Shown here: positions 1-10,314 of the stretch, in pieces
Layout: each line of letters starts with the position of its first letter
Numbering within the stretch: position 1 is the stretch's first letter
Source: Anaerosalibacter massiliensis
GTDB taxonomy: Bacteria; Bacillota; Clostridia; Tissierellales; Sporanaerobacteraceae
Length of the DNA: 64,000 nucleotides
Assembly (NCBI GenBank): GCA_000751555.1
Contig: CCEZ01000049.1
Span: 186,001 to 250,000, forward strand
Reading direction: 5' to 3'
Notes under the pieces: model-generated
Database searches by the model: none
The model's input: the letters and a program-made list of their open reading frames with translations, nothing else
Told to the model about the DNA's origin: nothing
Translations under genes and position numbers: made by a program

Positions 1-1149
<1,149 letters not shown>

Positions 1150-1248
1150 AAAAATTTCTTCAATAAAGCTTAGTATTTTATCCATTATTTATTATGAATT
1201 TTACTATTCACTATTGGTTAATATAAGCTAGGAAGGTGAGGTGAAAAA

Positions 1249-1449
1249 ATGACTGTACAAAGTGATTTGCAAAAAGCAATAGCTTCTTGTGAAGCTGCAA
1301 AAGGTAGCTATTCTTTAATGGCTCAGTCAACAGAAGATCAGGGAATACAGCAAAAGTTTGAACAAATGGCTTCAGATATAGACGGCCATATCCAATTTTT
1401 AAATAATAGGTTAGATTTCCTTAATGAAAATAATCCTTTAAATACATGA
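1249..1449 (+). CDS. DUF1657 family small protein
   Basis: This 66-aa soluble protein is mostly helical and begins MTVQSDLQKAIASCEAAKGS. The pattern matches the DUF1657 family, small proteins common in spore-forming Firmicutes and often found near spore membrane or SpoVA-type genes. The start is supported by GGAAGGTGAGGTG just upstream. No catalytic motif is visible and the function is unknown. It is separated from mnmA by about 100 bases and is followed by a hairpin, so it is probably monocistronic. Confidence 0.75.
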   Translation: MTVQSDLQKAIASCEAAKGSYSLMAQSTEDQGIQQKFEQMASDIDGHIQFLNNRLDFLNENNPLNT

Positions 1450-1479
1450 TAATATATATAATTAATATTAAATAAAAAG

Positions 1480-1540
1480 CAAAATGCTCTTTTCAGATAT
1501 AAATAAAATAAACTTAAAATCAGAAGAGAGCATTTTGTTT
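1480..1540. terminator. intrinsic terminator (bidirectional)
   Basis: The arms CAAAATGCTCTTTT (1480-1493) and AGAAGAGAGCATTTTG (1523-1538) pair around a 29-base loop. T-rich tracts flank both sides, so the hairpin can serve the DUF1657 gene on the plus strand and, less likely, transcripts arriving from the XRE gene on the minus strand. Confidence 0.6.
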
Positions 1541-1636
1541 AAATATAAAATTATTAATAATTCTAATTTTCAAACCTAAGTTGCCACTCCAAAAGGCAAT
1601 AGCCTTAGCCTACTTAACACCACTTATTTATGATAT

Positions 1637-2023
1637 CTATTTATTTCTATCAATTCGCACTGCTACATAATAAAAAATTGGAACTGTTAAATACACAATC
1701 CAACCTGGATGCCATAATTTATATGAAAGCCCTAGTATAAGGTATATAATTGTGGCTAAAACTGGATAGGGAAATTTCACCAACCTTTTCTTATTGTTCT
1801 CTTCTGAATTATTTTCAAATCTATCTATATTAAGTAATTCATCCAAACCTATTCCATATATATTAGAAAGTAAAATAAGATTATCAGTGTCTGGACTTGC
1901 TTCTCCTCTCTCCCATTTAGACACAGCCTGTCTACTAATGCCAAGCTGTGCTGCTAATTCTTCTTGAGAACAACCTTTTTCTTTTCTTAAATCTGTAAGC
2001 CTTTGAGCAATTTCTAAATTCAT
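1637..2023 (-). CDS. XRE-family regulator with C-terminal membrane segments
   Basis: Residues 1-62 are a Cro/CI helix-turn-helix: IAQRLTDLRKEKGCSQEELA followed by the recognition helix ISRQAVSKWERGE. A short linker leads to a hydrophobic tail (about residues 85-125, with FPYPVLATIIYLILGLSYKL) that should form two membrane helices. The whole is 128 aa. Small XRE proteins with a membrane tail are common in clostridia and usually autoregulate or control a nearby transporter. The start is preceded by GAAAGGAGATCC. Palindromes suited to an XRE dimer lie directly upstream (2047-2123). No obvious target gene other than itself is next to it. Confidence 0.85.
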   Translation of the reverse strand: MNLEIAQRLTDLRKEKGCSQEELAAQLGISRQAVSKWERGEASPDTDNLILLSNIYGIGLDELLNIDRFENNSEENNKKRLVKFPYPVLATIIYLILGLSYKLWHPGWIVYLTVPIFYYVAVRIDRNK

Positions 2024-2046
2024 ACTGGATCTCCTTTCAATTTTAT

Positions 2047-2123
2047 TTGTACAATTATATTATATATCTATACTATAGTTGCTACTACCAATTGTAGTTT
2101 ACAATGTCGCAACTATTAGTTGC
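2047..2123 (-). promoter_or_regulatory. candidate XRE operators (three short palindromes)
   Basis: Upstream of the XRE gene lie TTGTACAA (2047-2054), TTGTAGTTTACAA (2092-2104, arms TTGTA/TACAA) and GCAACTATTAGTTGC (2109-2123, arms GCAACTA/TAGTTGC). The first two share the TTGTA half-site. Their position between the regulator and its presumed promoter suggests autoregulation. This is inference from symmetry and location. Confidence 0.4.
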
Positions 2124-2379
2124 AAAGCTAAAAAAATAAAGTCGATAATAGCTCTTCCACTATTTTGATCCTATGTCCGTTCTATATATCATGTATTAAG
2201 ATAAATTGGAGATAATTCTTTTTTGTCTCATTTTTTTGTATATTTAAAAATATAAATTAGTAAAAAATTCATATTGGAAATTTGAAACTAAATTTCCGGA
2301 AAAATTAGAAAATCCTTGACTGAATAAATTTATTTGAATATAATTGAACTAAATACTTAATTATGGAGAGATTTATAAT

Positions 2380-2520
2380 ATGAGTACAATACTAAAATGG
2401 ATTAAATTTGAATCAATGATAAACGCAGTATTAGCTATTTACGGGAGAGGTGCGTCCAAAAATAGATTCAAGTTGCAATACCATATTAGTATTGAGGGAT
2501 ACTCAGATTTATATTGTTAG
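2380..2520 (+). CDS. 46-codon leader ORF of the ABC-F gene
   Basis: An ATG at 2380 is preceded by GGAGAG and opens a 46-codon frame starting MSTILKWIKFESMINAVLAI and ending with TAG at 2518-2520. It lies 153 bases upstream of the ABC-F start. It is followed by a short hairpin (ACAGAT 2539-2544 / ATCTGT 2555-2560) and then a strong intrinsic terminator. Translated leader ORFs followed by a terminator are the known layout of antibiotic-inducible ABC-F genes, where a stalled ribosome lets RNA polymerase read through. The peptide itself matches nothing I recognise, so its role as a sensor is inferred. Confidence 0.55.
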   Translation: MSTILKWIKFESMINAVLAIYGRGASKNRFKLQYHISIEGYSDLYC

Positions 2521-2565
2521 GATATTTGTCATTATGTGACAGATATATATTTCAATCTGTATAAT

Positions 2566-2597
2566 AACCCAAAGCTAATTATGGCTTTGGGTTTTTT
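2566..2597 (+). terminator. attenuator terminator upstream of ABC-F gene
   Basis: AACCCAAAGC (2566-2575) pairs perfectly with GCTTTGGGTT (2584-2593), followed by an unbroken T run to 2597. It sits between the leader ORF and the ABC-F gene, so it would stop most transcripts unless an upstream structure change prevents it. This is a conditional terminator by position. Confidence 0.75.
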
Positions 2598-2673
2598 GTA
2601 TGCTTTTATGGTAATGGGTGGGCATGGGACGTTTGCAACACAATTAATTATACAATAAGAGAGGAAGAAAATT

Positions 2674-4557
2674 ATGATTGAGTGTAGTGCAAACAATATA
2701 ACTAAATATTATGGTGCTAATAAAATATTTGAAAATATATCAATTGAATTAAAAACTAATGAAAGAGTAGGACTTATTGGTCAAAATGGATGTGGGAAAA
2801 CCACGCTAATGAAGATTTTAGTAGGTATAGAAGATTATCAAAAAGGCAGCATTAGTTTTAGAAAAGAAGTAAAAGTTGGATATTTAGAGCAAATTTTTGA
2901 CTGTGAGCCAAATACTACTGTTATAGAAATACTTCAAGGGGCATTTCAAAATATTTGGGATATAAAAAGAAAGATGAAACACCTTGAAAATCAATTAAAA
3001 AAATTAGAAGGAAAAGCCTTAAGTGCGGTAATGGAGAATTATGGATTACTCATGGATAAATACGAATTACAAGGAGGATATGAAATTGAAACTAATATCA
3101 ATAAAATATGCCAAGGTTTAAATATAACAGATAATTATAAAGAAATACCCTTTGAACAGTTAAGTGGTGGTGAAAAAACTAGAGTTATGTTGGGAAAACT
3201 CTTATTAGAAGAGCCAGATATTCTTTTGTTAGATGAGCCAACTAATCATTTAGACATTAATTCCATAGAGTGGCTAGAAAACTTTTTGCAAAACTATAAA
3301 GGAACTGTCTTAATAATATCACATGATAGACGTTTTCTAGATCAAGTAGTAGGAAAAATTATTGAATTAACTCCTACAGGTACATCTGTATATGATGGAA
3401 ACTATAGTTATTATACAATAGAAAAAGAAAGAAGATTTTTGTTAGAATATAGAGCTTATGAAAATAACCAAAAGAAAATTCAGCAAATGGAAAGGCAAAT
3501 TCAACGTTATCGTATATGGGGAGCTATGAGAGATAGTGAAAAAATGTATAAGCGTGCCAAAGAGCTTGAAAAACGTTTAGAAAAAACGGAAGTATTAGAG
3601 CGACCTATTTTGGAAAATCGAAAAATTAGATTATCTCATAAAGATACTCAGCGTTCAGGTAAAATTGTCCTTAAAGTAAAAGAATTAAGTAAATCTTTTA
3701 GAGAAAAAAAGCTATTTGCAGATTTATCTTTCACAGTTTTTTATCAAGATCATATTTGTATAATAGGAGAAAATGGTAGTGGAAAAACAACTTTGCTAAA
3801 AATAATTCTAGGAGAACTTCAGTCTGATAAAGGTACTATTTCCTTAGGTGCAAATGTTAAGGTAGGATATTTGCCACAAAATATTTCCTTTGAAAATGAA
3901 GAAATGACTTTATTAGAATACTTTACAGATTTGCATATGATTAATGAAAGGGAAGCAAGATCTGAGCTAGCAAAAATGCTATTTATTAAAGATGATGTGT
4001 ATAAAAAAATCCGTAACTTATCAGGAGGAGAAAAAAGTCGCCTGAAATTATGTTCCCTGATTTATCAAAATATTAACTTCATGATTTTAGATGAACCAAC
4101 TAATCATTTGGATATTGATTCAAGGGAAATTTTAGAAGAAACATTATTTCATTTTAAAGGTACCATTTTATTTGTTTCTCATGACCGATATTTTATACAG
4201 AAAATCGCTAATAAAATTATGGTGATAAAAAGTTATAATGGGAAACTATATCCTATGTCTTATGAAGACTATCTAGAAGAACTACAGAAAGAAACAGCAG
4301 AAATTCCTAATACACAAAAAATTAACCCCCCTAGAAAAACTCAGAAAAAATCTACGGGAAAACCTATTAATCAATATAAATTAGCAAAAATAGAAAAAAA
4401 ACTGGAACTATTAGAAGAAAAATTAAACATTATACAAAAACAAATGATTTTATATAATGCAGATGCAGAAAAATTATATGAACTTTATAAGGAAAAGGAT
4501 CAGTTTGAAAGTGAATATGAAAAAGCATTTATTCTATGGGAAGAGTTACAAAAATAA
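2674..4557 (+). CDS. ABC-F family ATPase (YdiF/Uup-like; possible ribosome protection)
   Basis: Two ABC domains lie in one 627-aa soluble chain without membrane segments. The first has Walker A GQNGCGKTT (residues 36-44), signature LSGGEKTR and Walker B DILLLDEPTNHLD. The second has Walker A GENGSGKTT (about 366-374), signature LSGGEKSR and Walker B MILDEPTNHLD. The linker between them is rich in charged residues, and a C-terminal coiled coil (about 560-627, KLAKIEKKLELLEEKLNI) resembles YdiF/Uup. ABC-F proteins act on the ribosome E-site; some expel antibiotics. The attenuator-type leader suggests drug induction. Which drug class it answers to, or whether it is a housekeeping paralog, cannot be told from the sequence. 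Confidence 0.85.
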   Translation: MIECSANNITKYYGANKIFENISIELKTNERVGLIGQNGCGKTTLMKILVGIEDYQKGSISFRKEVKVGYLEQIFDCEPNTTVIEILQGAFQNIWDIKRKMKHLENQLKKLEGKALSAVMENYGLLMDKYELQGGYEIETNINKICQGLNITDNYKEIPFEQLSGGEKTRVMLGKLLLEEPDILLLDEPTNHLDINSIEWLENFLQNYKGTVLIISHDRRFLDQVVGKIIELTPTGTSVYDGNYSYYTIEKERRFLLEYRAYENNQKKIQQMERQIQRYRIWGAMRDSEKMYKRAKELEKRLEKTEVLERPILENRKIRLSHKDTQRSGKIVLKVKELSKSFREKKLFADLSFTVFYQDHICIIGENGSGKTTLLKIILGELQSDKGTISLGANVKVGYLPQNISFENEEMTLLEYFTDLHMINEREARSELAKMLFIKDDVYKKIRNLSGGEKSRLKLCSLIYQNINFMILDEPTNHLDIDSREILEETLFHFKGTILFVSHDRYFIQKIANKIMVIKSYNGKLYPMSYEDYLEELQKETAEIPNTQKINPPRKTQKKSTGKPINQYKLAKIEKKLELLEEKLNIIQKQMILYNADAEKLYELYKEKDQFESEYEKAFILWEELQK

Positions 4558-4562
4558 TAAAA

Positions 4563-4610
4563 TGCACCCCCAAAAGTTAATTTTATTGTCTAACTTTTGG
4601 GGTGCACTTT
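4563..4610. terminator. strong intrinsic terminator after ABC-F gene
   Basis: TGCACCCCCAAAAGTTA (4563-4579) pairs with TAACTTTTGGGGTGCA (4591-4606) with one bulged C, followed by CTTT. It separates the plus-strand ABC-F gene from the minus-strand phospholipase-like gene and may serve both. Confidence 0.8.
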
Positions 4611-4655
4611 ATAATTAACCTTAATAATTTAATTTTTCATTATAAACGTATAAAT

Positions 4656-5300
4656 CTATTTAAGCTCATCTACAATCTTTTTTATTGTATCTTCAATAAA
4701 CTTATCCATTTCTTCCTCAGTTAAATAAATAAAATTCTCTTTTGTTTGATTATTTTCCCCTAGATAAAATTCAGTTATATACTTTACTTGCTTTTTAAAT
4801 GCATCTTTGGGGAAATAATCAAGGTAATCAGGAACTTCCTTTATTTTTATAAATAAAGTATAAAATATACAATCCTTATGTTTGTCCAAATATAGATAAT
4901 CAAGTCCATACCAATCTTTTTTTATAGTCCATATAAAATTAGGATCTTTACTTAATCTATCTATGTATAGCGGTTCTGTCTTTTTTCGTCTAAATAGCTT
5001 TTGCCATTCAATATCTGTCAATAAATGAACATAATACCCTATAAGGAAGGAATACCTATCTACATCTTCTCTTACTTTTTCATTATTTAAATATTTATTA
5101 TAAAAACCCTTAGCATCTATGTTTTTTTCATCATCCATCCAATGTGTAATGTTTTTTGGTGGATTGAAATTACTCCAATCTTCATTTGGTATCCCTGAAT
5201 CAGGTCCAATATTACCTACTACAAAGGGAATAGATTGAAAATCATATCCCATATTTAGTATGTTTTCTGCTATCCTAAGATGAGCCATCCAAGTTGCCAT
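4656..5300 (-). CDS. zinc-dependent phospholipase C family protein
   Basis: The sequence begins MATWMAHLRIAENIL, and the spaced metal ligands GNIGPDSG, ITHWMDD and GYYVHLLTDIEW match the zinc-dependent phospholipase C/S1-P1 nuclease fold. It is 214 aa with no signal peptide, unlike secreted alpha-toxin type enzymes, so an intracellular phosphoesterase of unknown substrate is more likely. I chose the ATG at 5300, which has GGGGGCGATA upstream, over a longer frame starting nine codons earlier. It is monocistronic and ends next to the shared terminator. Confidence 0.7.
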   Translation of the reverse strand: MATWMAHLRIAENILNMGYDFQSIPFVVGNIGPDSGIPNEDWSNFNPPKNITHWMDDEKNIDAKGFYNKYLNNEKVREDVDRYSFLIGYYVHLLTDIEWQKLFRRKKTEPLYIDRLSKDPNFIWTIKKDWYGLDYLYLDKHKDCIFYTLFIKIKEVPDYLDYFPKDAFKKQVKYITEFYLGENNQTKENFIYLTEEEMDKFIEDTIKKIVDELK

Positions 5301-5429
5301 ATTATCGCCCCCATTTATAATTTTCAAAATATTATAACATATTTTTATATAAAATACATTTCCATATAAATAATAACTCTAAAAAACTTAAGTACTACAA
5401 AATATTATATGGTTATTTTTTATAACCCA

Positions 5430-7259
5430 TTATTCTATTAACTTAATATTTTCTGCACAATCTTCTATTTTACTATATATAATCAACAGGTTTCGCAAGT
5501 TTTTAATGGGATAAGAACTATTTAAAACTGTATCTATTATTTTCTTGCTTTTCTTTATATTATTTTGTTTATATTCATAGATAGCTTTTTGATACATACC
5601 TTCCCAATAATACTTTTTATCCCTTTTAATATCTAGTTGCTCAATACACCAATTGGCTTTTTCATAATCATTATTATTCAAATAGCATATAAATAAATAA
5701 TAATAATACTTGTTCCAAAATTCTTCTAATGGTCCATTATGAAGCAACCATTCTAATAATTTTTTATGATTCTTATCTTTTCTATACTTTGCTACTTTAT
5801 AATCAAAATAATCAAACTGTTTTTCCTTATCTATTCTTTTGTCTATAAGAATTTCATAGTTATTCTCTTTAATTATTGGTATTTCCTTTTGATAAATCCA
5901 TTTATCGCTATAATTAACTAAATTTAAACCACTATACTCTTGTAATTTTATTAAAAAATCTTCCCATTCATAAATACCTGGTTCTTTTAGAAAATCTTGA
6001 CAACATTTGATGAATGTATTTTCACCTGCTTTATTAAATAATTGATAAAGAACTAAAGGAGCTTTATTATAAATAATCACATTACCAAAAGGTGGAACAC
6101 GATTTGCATTAGATATTGACTTTTCAAAACCTACAATTTCTAAAACTTCTTCTACTGCATCTTCAATAACTAAATCAAAAATATTCCTTCCTAATACATG
6201 CTTAACTGTTAGCCACTCGAATAATACAGTCATGCCTTCGCTTAGTAAATATTTACCTTTTCCACTTCCTGATATCCTACTACCCCACCAGTGATGAATA
6301 AATTCATGCCATACTAATCTATATTTATGCTTACTATCAATAGTATTTGAATCTAAAAAATAATTCTCATTCATTATAATACTATATTTTAGCCCGTAAC
6401 CTCCAGCAATAATAGGGAGACAATAGATATTTATTATTTCTTGATGAAAACTTTTCAGTGTATCAATAATATATTTTATTCCTTTAAACAATACTTCCTG
6501 AGACTTGCGGTAATACTGCTGTCTTGAACTTGTATAATAAAAATTTACCTTTACATTATCTATAGAATAACTTGTTCTATGAAGCCTTCCTCCACAAATG
6601 AAAATATTATTTAGTTCATTATTATAATTTTTAATTATGTAATTTGAATCAGACTTTTTAATAATATCTCCTTCTCTCGCTGCAATACCATCTTGTGACA
6701 TAGATAGATTTATTTCATAAGGACATTTTTCTGGTGTAGGAAATATCCCTTCAAAAACTTCTTTAATATTAATGCAATTTCCTAATATTGGATACCAAAA
6801 ATTATATAGATGAAATTCATCATCTGTAATATAATTTTCTAATATAGTTGACATATCATCCCTGTGATTTGAAACATTTATATTATAGCTAACTATAACT
6901 TCTAAATATCTAGATTCCTTACTTATATCTAAATTATCAATAACAAGATAATTAATTTTATAATTGAACATAGGCAATATTAAAGTATATAATTTAAAAT
7001 AATTATGTAGCCTTCCATTAATTTTAACACTATCAATTTCAACATCTTCTCTGAAGCCAAGCCAAAACGTGATTCTTTTCTTAGCTTTTACACTTTCTAT
7101 TGTATATACTGCCTTATTGCACAATGTATTCTTCTCAAAATTTATATATAAATCAAATTTTCTATTAAGTAATTTAAAATATTTATTTGTGCCTTTGCCT
7201 TCAATTATTCGATAACCAATATATTTTATTATGTAATAAACACCATCCCACCACTCCAT
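5430..7259 (-). CDS. M1-family (gluzincin) metallopeptidase-like protein
   Basis: This ~609-aa protein contains the zinc motif HEFIHHWWG (HExxH, about residues 325-330) followed by LLSEGMTVLFEW, whose Glu is the third ligand, as in M1 aminopeptidases. The N-terminal half is a beta-rich domain. The usual GAMEN substrate loop is not evident (the equivalent region reads GGYGLKYSIIMNENYF), so its specificity may differ. The C-terminal 150 residues are helical and Lys/Tyr-rich, possibly TPR-like. No signal peptide is seen. The ATG at 7259 follows GGGGTGATTATA; the GTG within that site opens the same frame but is less likely. Its first ten codons and promoter match those of the AAA ATPase at 13.8 kb. 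Confidence 0.7.
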   Translation of the reverse strand: MEWWDGVYYIIKYIGYRIIEGKGTNKYFKLLNRKFDLYINFEKNTLCNKAVYTIESVKAKKRITFWLGFREDVEIDSVKINGRLHNYFKLYTLILPMFNYKINYLVIDNLDISKESRYLEVIVSYNINVSNHRDDMSTILENYITDDEFHLYNFWYPILGNCINIKEVFEGIFPTPEKCPYEINLSMSQDGIAAREGDIIKKSDSNYIIKNYNNELNNIFICGGRLHRTSYSIDNVKVNFYYTSSRQQYYRKSQEVLFKGIKYIIDTLKSFHQEIINIYCLPIIAGGYGLKYSIIMNENYFLDSNTIDSKHKYRLVWHEFIHHWWGSRISGSGKGKYLLSEGMTVLFEWLTVKHVLGRNIFDLVIEDAVEEVLEIVGFEKSISNANRVPPFGNVIIYNKAPLVLYQLFNKAGENTFIKCCQDFLKEPGIYEWEDFLIKLQEYSGLNLVNYSDKWIYQKEIPIIKENNYEILIDKRIDKEKQFDYFDYKVAKYRKDKNHKKLLEWLLHNGPLEEFWNKYYYYLFICYLNNNDYEKANWCIEQLDIKRDKKYYWEGMYQKAIYEYKQNNIKKSKKIIDTVLNSSYPIKNLRNLLIIYSKIEDCAENIKLIE

Positions 7260-7320
7260 TATAATCACCCCAATTAGCAGTTATGGACAATTTTATTATA
7301 TTTTTTAGTAATATAATCCA
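7231..7320 (-). repeat. shared 5' segment, copy A (promoter, RBS and first codons)
   Basis: About 90 bases here match 13818-13907 at close to 90% identity by eye. The shared stretch covers a TATAAT box (7295-7300), the GGGGTGATTATAATG start region and the first ten codons (MEWW...YYI). Downstream the two proteins are unrelated. Confidence 0.75.
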
Positions 7321-7828
7321 AGTTACCTATTCCAAACTCAGCCCAGTAAACCCCACCTCTATATATTTTTGTTAGTGAATTCTTTTACCTATATCAGTAT
7401 TTTTCTTATTCCTTAATTAATTGTATTTTCCTTGAAAGCCAGATTGCAGCATTTTTTATATTATCTTCCTTACTTTAAGCAACTTCATCCCCATTGTCTT
7501 TAGTTTTCTTAAACCATATTATATCACGCAAATATTAAAAAGTTGTGATTTTTCCCAATTCTATAATAAAAGTTCGCCAAGCAAGTCTTATATGCATCCT
7601 AAAAGCTAAAATATTGTCTTTCTTTTCTAAAAAAGAGCAGGCAATTAAGTAGCCTACTCTTTCTTCTTTATTGGTAAGTGTCAATTAGGCCACACCTTTA
7701 AAAAGATGTAGCCAATATGCTGTCCTGTTCTTTTTTAGAGATTTTACATTCTTCTGGAATTGAATCAAATCAAGGTAGTAGTTGATCACCATGATATCCT
7801 TATTTTATTATATAGTTTCCAATTCACT
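7321..7828. other. intergenic region, no gene recognised
   Basis: About 500 bases lie between the M1 peptidase promoter and the Bce-type relic. No coding frame with a ribosome binding site was found on either strand. The one clear element is the hairpin at 7627-7662, annotated separately. Confidence 0.6.
7627..7662 (-). terminator. intrinsic terminator of the Bce-type relic operon
   Basis: AAAGAGCAGGC (7632-7642) pairs with GCCTACTCTTT (7652-7662) with one mismatch. Read on the minus strand the stem is followed by a TTTTTT run (7627-7632). It lies downstream of the broken permease and would end the minus-strand operon. Confidence 0.65.
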
Positions 7829-8826
7829 TTAACGTAAAGTAGAATAAAGGCTTCTTTTAAATCCAACATAAGTTATCACGAAGTATAAGAAATATACTCC
7901 ACCAAATAAAAGTACTGACCTACCTATATAATTAAATGTATTAGAATCAATTCCAGTATAAAAAATGAAAATCTTACTAATATATAGCCCCATTATTCCA
8001 CTTAGCAGTACGCCCAACACAAATGGAATCAAATAAATAAACACCTATTTGTTTAAAGACTATCTTGTGAATTTCATGCTGATTCAATCCAAGCCTTGAC
8101 AAGATATCATATCTGAACTTATACTTTGAAGAATCACTAAGCTGCTGAACAGCTAATACTGTAAGAGCTATGCAAAGAAAAGTCACTGCTATATAGAACA
8201 ATACATAAGACATAGTGAATAAAATAAATTTAACTGTCCCAAGCATATTATCTCGAACAATAATCCTTGAATTCATACTTATAATTTGATCAGTTCCATA
8301 ATACCAGTTCTGTAACTCATCATTTTTAGCTTTCTCTAATTTTTCTAGCTTCTCTTGTAAGCTCTGTGGTGTTTTCTCGTTAAACTTAGCTACTACAATG
8401 GAATAATACGGTGTCATTACTGATGCTATATTATCTGGAACAATGATAATATAGTCACTTCCATTATGACCACTTTGAGAAAATGGAATTGTCTCTACTC
8501 CAACAAACTTCATTTTATTTCCATTAATCTCAACTTCATTGCTACTTGCAAAGCTTTTCAAATAACCTTCTAGTTTTTCTTTACACTGAATCATGTATTC
8601 ATCATTTCTAAGAGCTATTTCTCCTTCGTTAAGCATTTTTCGCAGCTTATTGTAATCACTTAACTTCATATAGGTATCATAATCAAAATAGCACTGATAA
8701 TCTTTATCACTATTTTCAGTTTTTCCATACTTAGGGTGTTTCTTAAAGAATGGATAGTTTCTATACATATACTGAGATACTTCATCAGAATTATTCTCAT
8801 AAATCTTATATTTATAAATTTCTTTT
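7829..8826 (-). pseudogene. Bce/FtsX-type ABC permease, truncated and frameshifted
   Basis: Only the C-terminal part of a BceB-like bacitracin/peptide-detoxification permease remains. Present are the large extracytoplasmic domain (YPFFKKHPKYGKTENSD onward) and a membrane segment ending near VLAVQQLSDSSKYKFRYDIL. After a frameshift near 8000-8040 come the last two membrane helices (MFIYLIPFVLGVLLSGIMG). The first ~250 residues of the family are missing. The 5' edge fuses directly to the truncated sensor kinase, so one deletion removed the kinase ATPase domain, the usual ATP-binding subunit and the permease N-terminus. Confidence 0.8.
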
Positions 8827-9356
8827 AAACTTCATCTGATCGAGCAAAATATAAAACTTCTTCAACGTCATTTTCAATACTTTTTAGTTGCTTTTTTACC
8901 TTTCGTTTAAGCTCACTTTGCATACTATCATTAATAAGTTCTAGAGAAGTTAAAGGAACCTTAACTTCGTGCACCCAGTTTACCATATAATCCGCTAGCT
9001 CTTTTTTTTTCATCCTCTTTCTGTCTAAGCTCTTCAAGGAAAAATTTATTAAGTCTTCTTATAATAAAATAATAGAAACGATCATCATATCTTGGCGACT
9101 TCTCCATTACATCCGCAAGAAGTATAGGCTCTTCTAATTCCTGTAATTGTTCCTCTATTCGCCGAAAAAAACGGCTTCTTCTGTGATAATTAATCAGTAA
9201 GTAAACAAAAATCACAAATACCCAAATTACATCTATTAATAATATACCACCAGTCCGAATTCCCAAAAGCTTAAGATAAAAAGATAATAAAAGTAATCCA
9301 ATTAAATTAATGCAAATGAATATTAGCTTATCCTCAACATAGTCAAACCATTTCAT
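8825..9356 (-). pseudogene. Bce-type intramembrane-sensing kinase, truncated and frameshifted
   Basis: The ATG at 9356 follows AAGGAGGAGCTTAAA. Two membrane helices with almost no external loop (LIFICINLIGLLLLSFYLKL and LLIDVIWVFVIFVYLLINYH) are typical of BceS-type kinases, which sense through the permease. A nine-A run (minus strand, 9002-9010) puts the rest out of frame; removing one A would join DEKK to ELADYMVNWVHEVKVPLTSL, which holds the phospho-acceptor His. The gene ends after YFARSDEV, before any ATPase domain. It overlaps the 3' end region of the intact response regulator upstream. Confidence 0.8.
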
Positions 9357-9369
9357 TTTAAGCTCCTCC

Positions 9370-10044
9370 TTATCCACAGCGATACCCTAGACTTCTCTTT
9401 GTTTGAATAATTTCAGGAGCATGAATTTCTTTGAGTTTTTTCCTGATTCTAGAAACATGAACACTTAAAGTATTGTCATCTATAAAAACAGAATTATTCC
9501 ATAAAAAGTCCATTAAATCTTCACGAGACACATATTCTCCCTGCTTTAGAAATAGGTAATGAAGAATCTTAAGCTCATTATGCGTAAGATCAATACTATT
9601 GTTTTTGTATCCCATTGTAGCGGATAATATGTTTAACTTCACTCCATCACGGTATAATATACTCGAATCTTCTTTCGCCGCGGAAGTCCTTTTTAAAACT
9701 GCTTTTATTCTTGCTAAAAGTATTGGTGCTTCGTAAGGCTTTGCAATAAAATCATCGCCTCCCATAGTCATACACATAAGCTCATTCATTGAACTATTTT
9801 GTCCTGTTATAAAAATAATAGGAACTTCGGATTCCTTTCTTATCTCCTTACAAATTTGAAGACCATCTATACCTGGAAGTGCAAGATCAAGTAAAATGAG
9901 ATCTGGGTTTTCTCCCTTAATCTGTTGGGGAACAGAATCAAATTCTCTTACAATGAAAACATCATAAAGTTCATTTCTTAAAATTATTTCTAGCTCCTCA
10001 CAGATAGATATATCATCTTCAACAATTGCTATTTTCACCTTCAT
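9370..10044 (-). CDS. OmpR/BceR-type response regulator (partner genes broken)
   Basis: This 224-aa regulator has an intact receiver domain: acidic VEDD, phospho-acceptor in LILLDLALPGIDG, Thr in FITGQN and Lys in AKPYEAP. A winged-helix DNA-binding domain follows (SREDLMDFLWNN...VHVSRIRKKLKE...TKRSLGYRCG). Size and neighbours are those of BceR-like regulators, which switch on antimicrobial-peptide transporters. Its kinase and transporter are disrupted downstream, so it is either orphaned or phosphorylated by another kinase. It is the first gene of the minus-strand operon. Confidence 0.85.
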   Translation of the reverse strand: MKVKIAIVEDDISICEELEIILRNELYDVFIVREFDSVPQQIKGENPDLILLDLALPGIDGLQICKEIRKESEVPIIFITGQNSSMNELMCMTMGGDDFIAKPYEAPILLARIKAVLKRTSAAKEDSSILYRDGVKLNILSATMGYKNNSIDLTHNELKILHYLFLKQGEYVSREDLMDFLWNNSVFIDDNTLSVHVSRIRKKLKEIHAPEIIQTKRSLGYRCG

Positions 10045-10314
10045 TCCTCCAATTGTCTAATACTCAACTATTTAATACTTAAATCACCTTTAAAAAGATT
10101 ATAACACAAGATTATTGCACTTTTATACAATCTATATTTTCATGCCAAGTATTACAAAATAAATACCATATATTACATCTACCAAGGATTAAAACTATTT
10201 TATACAGTTATAGACATTTTCTAAGAGTCATTGATAAAATAATTCTCATATGATATAATGGCAAAAAACTAAAATCATTTTTATAATTTTAATCAAATTT
10301 TAATGTTTCTTAAA
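10045..10314. other. divergent intergenic region
   Basis: About 270 AT-rich bases lie between the BceR-like regulator (minus) and the promoter of the UBA/DUF4342 gene (plus). It must hold the promoter of the regulator, but I see no well-spaced consensus or clear inverted repeat. Confidence 0.4.
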
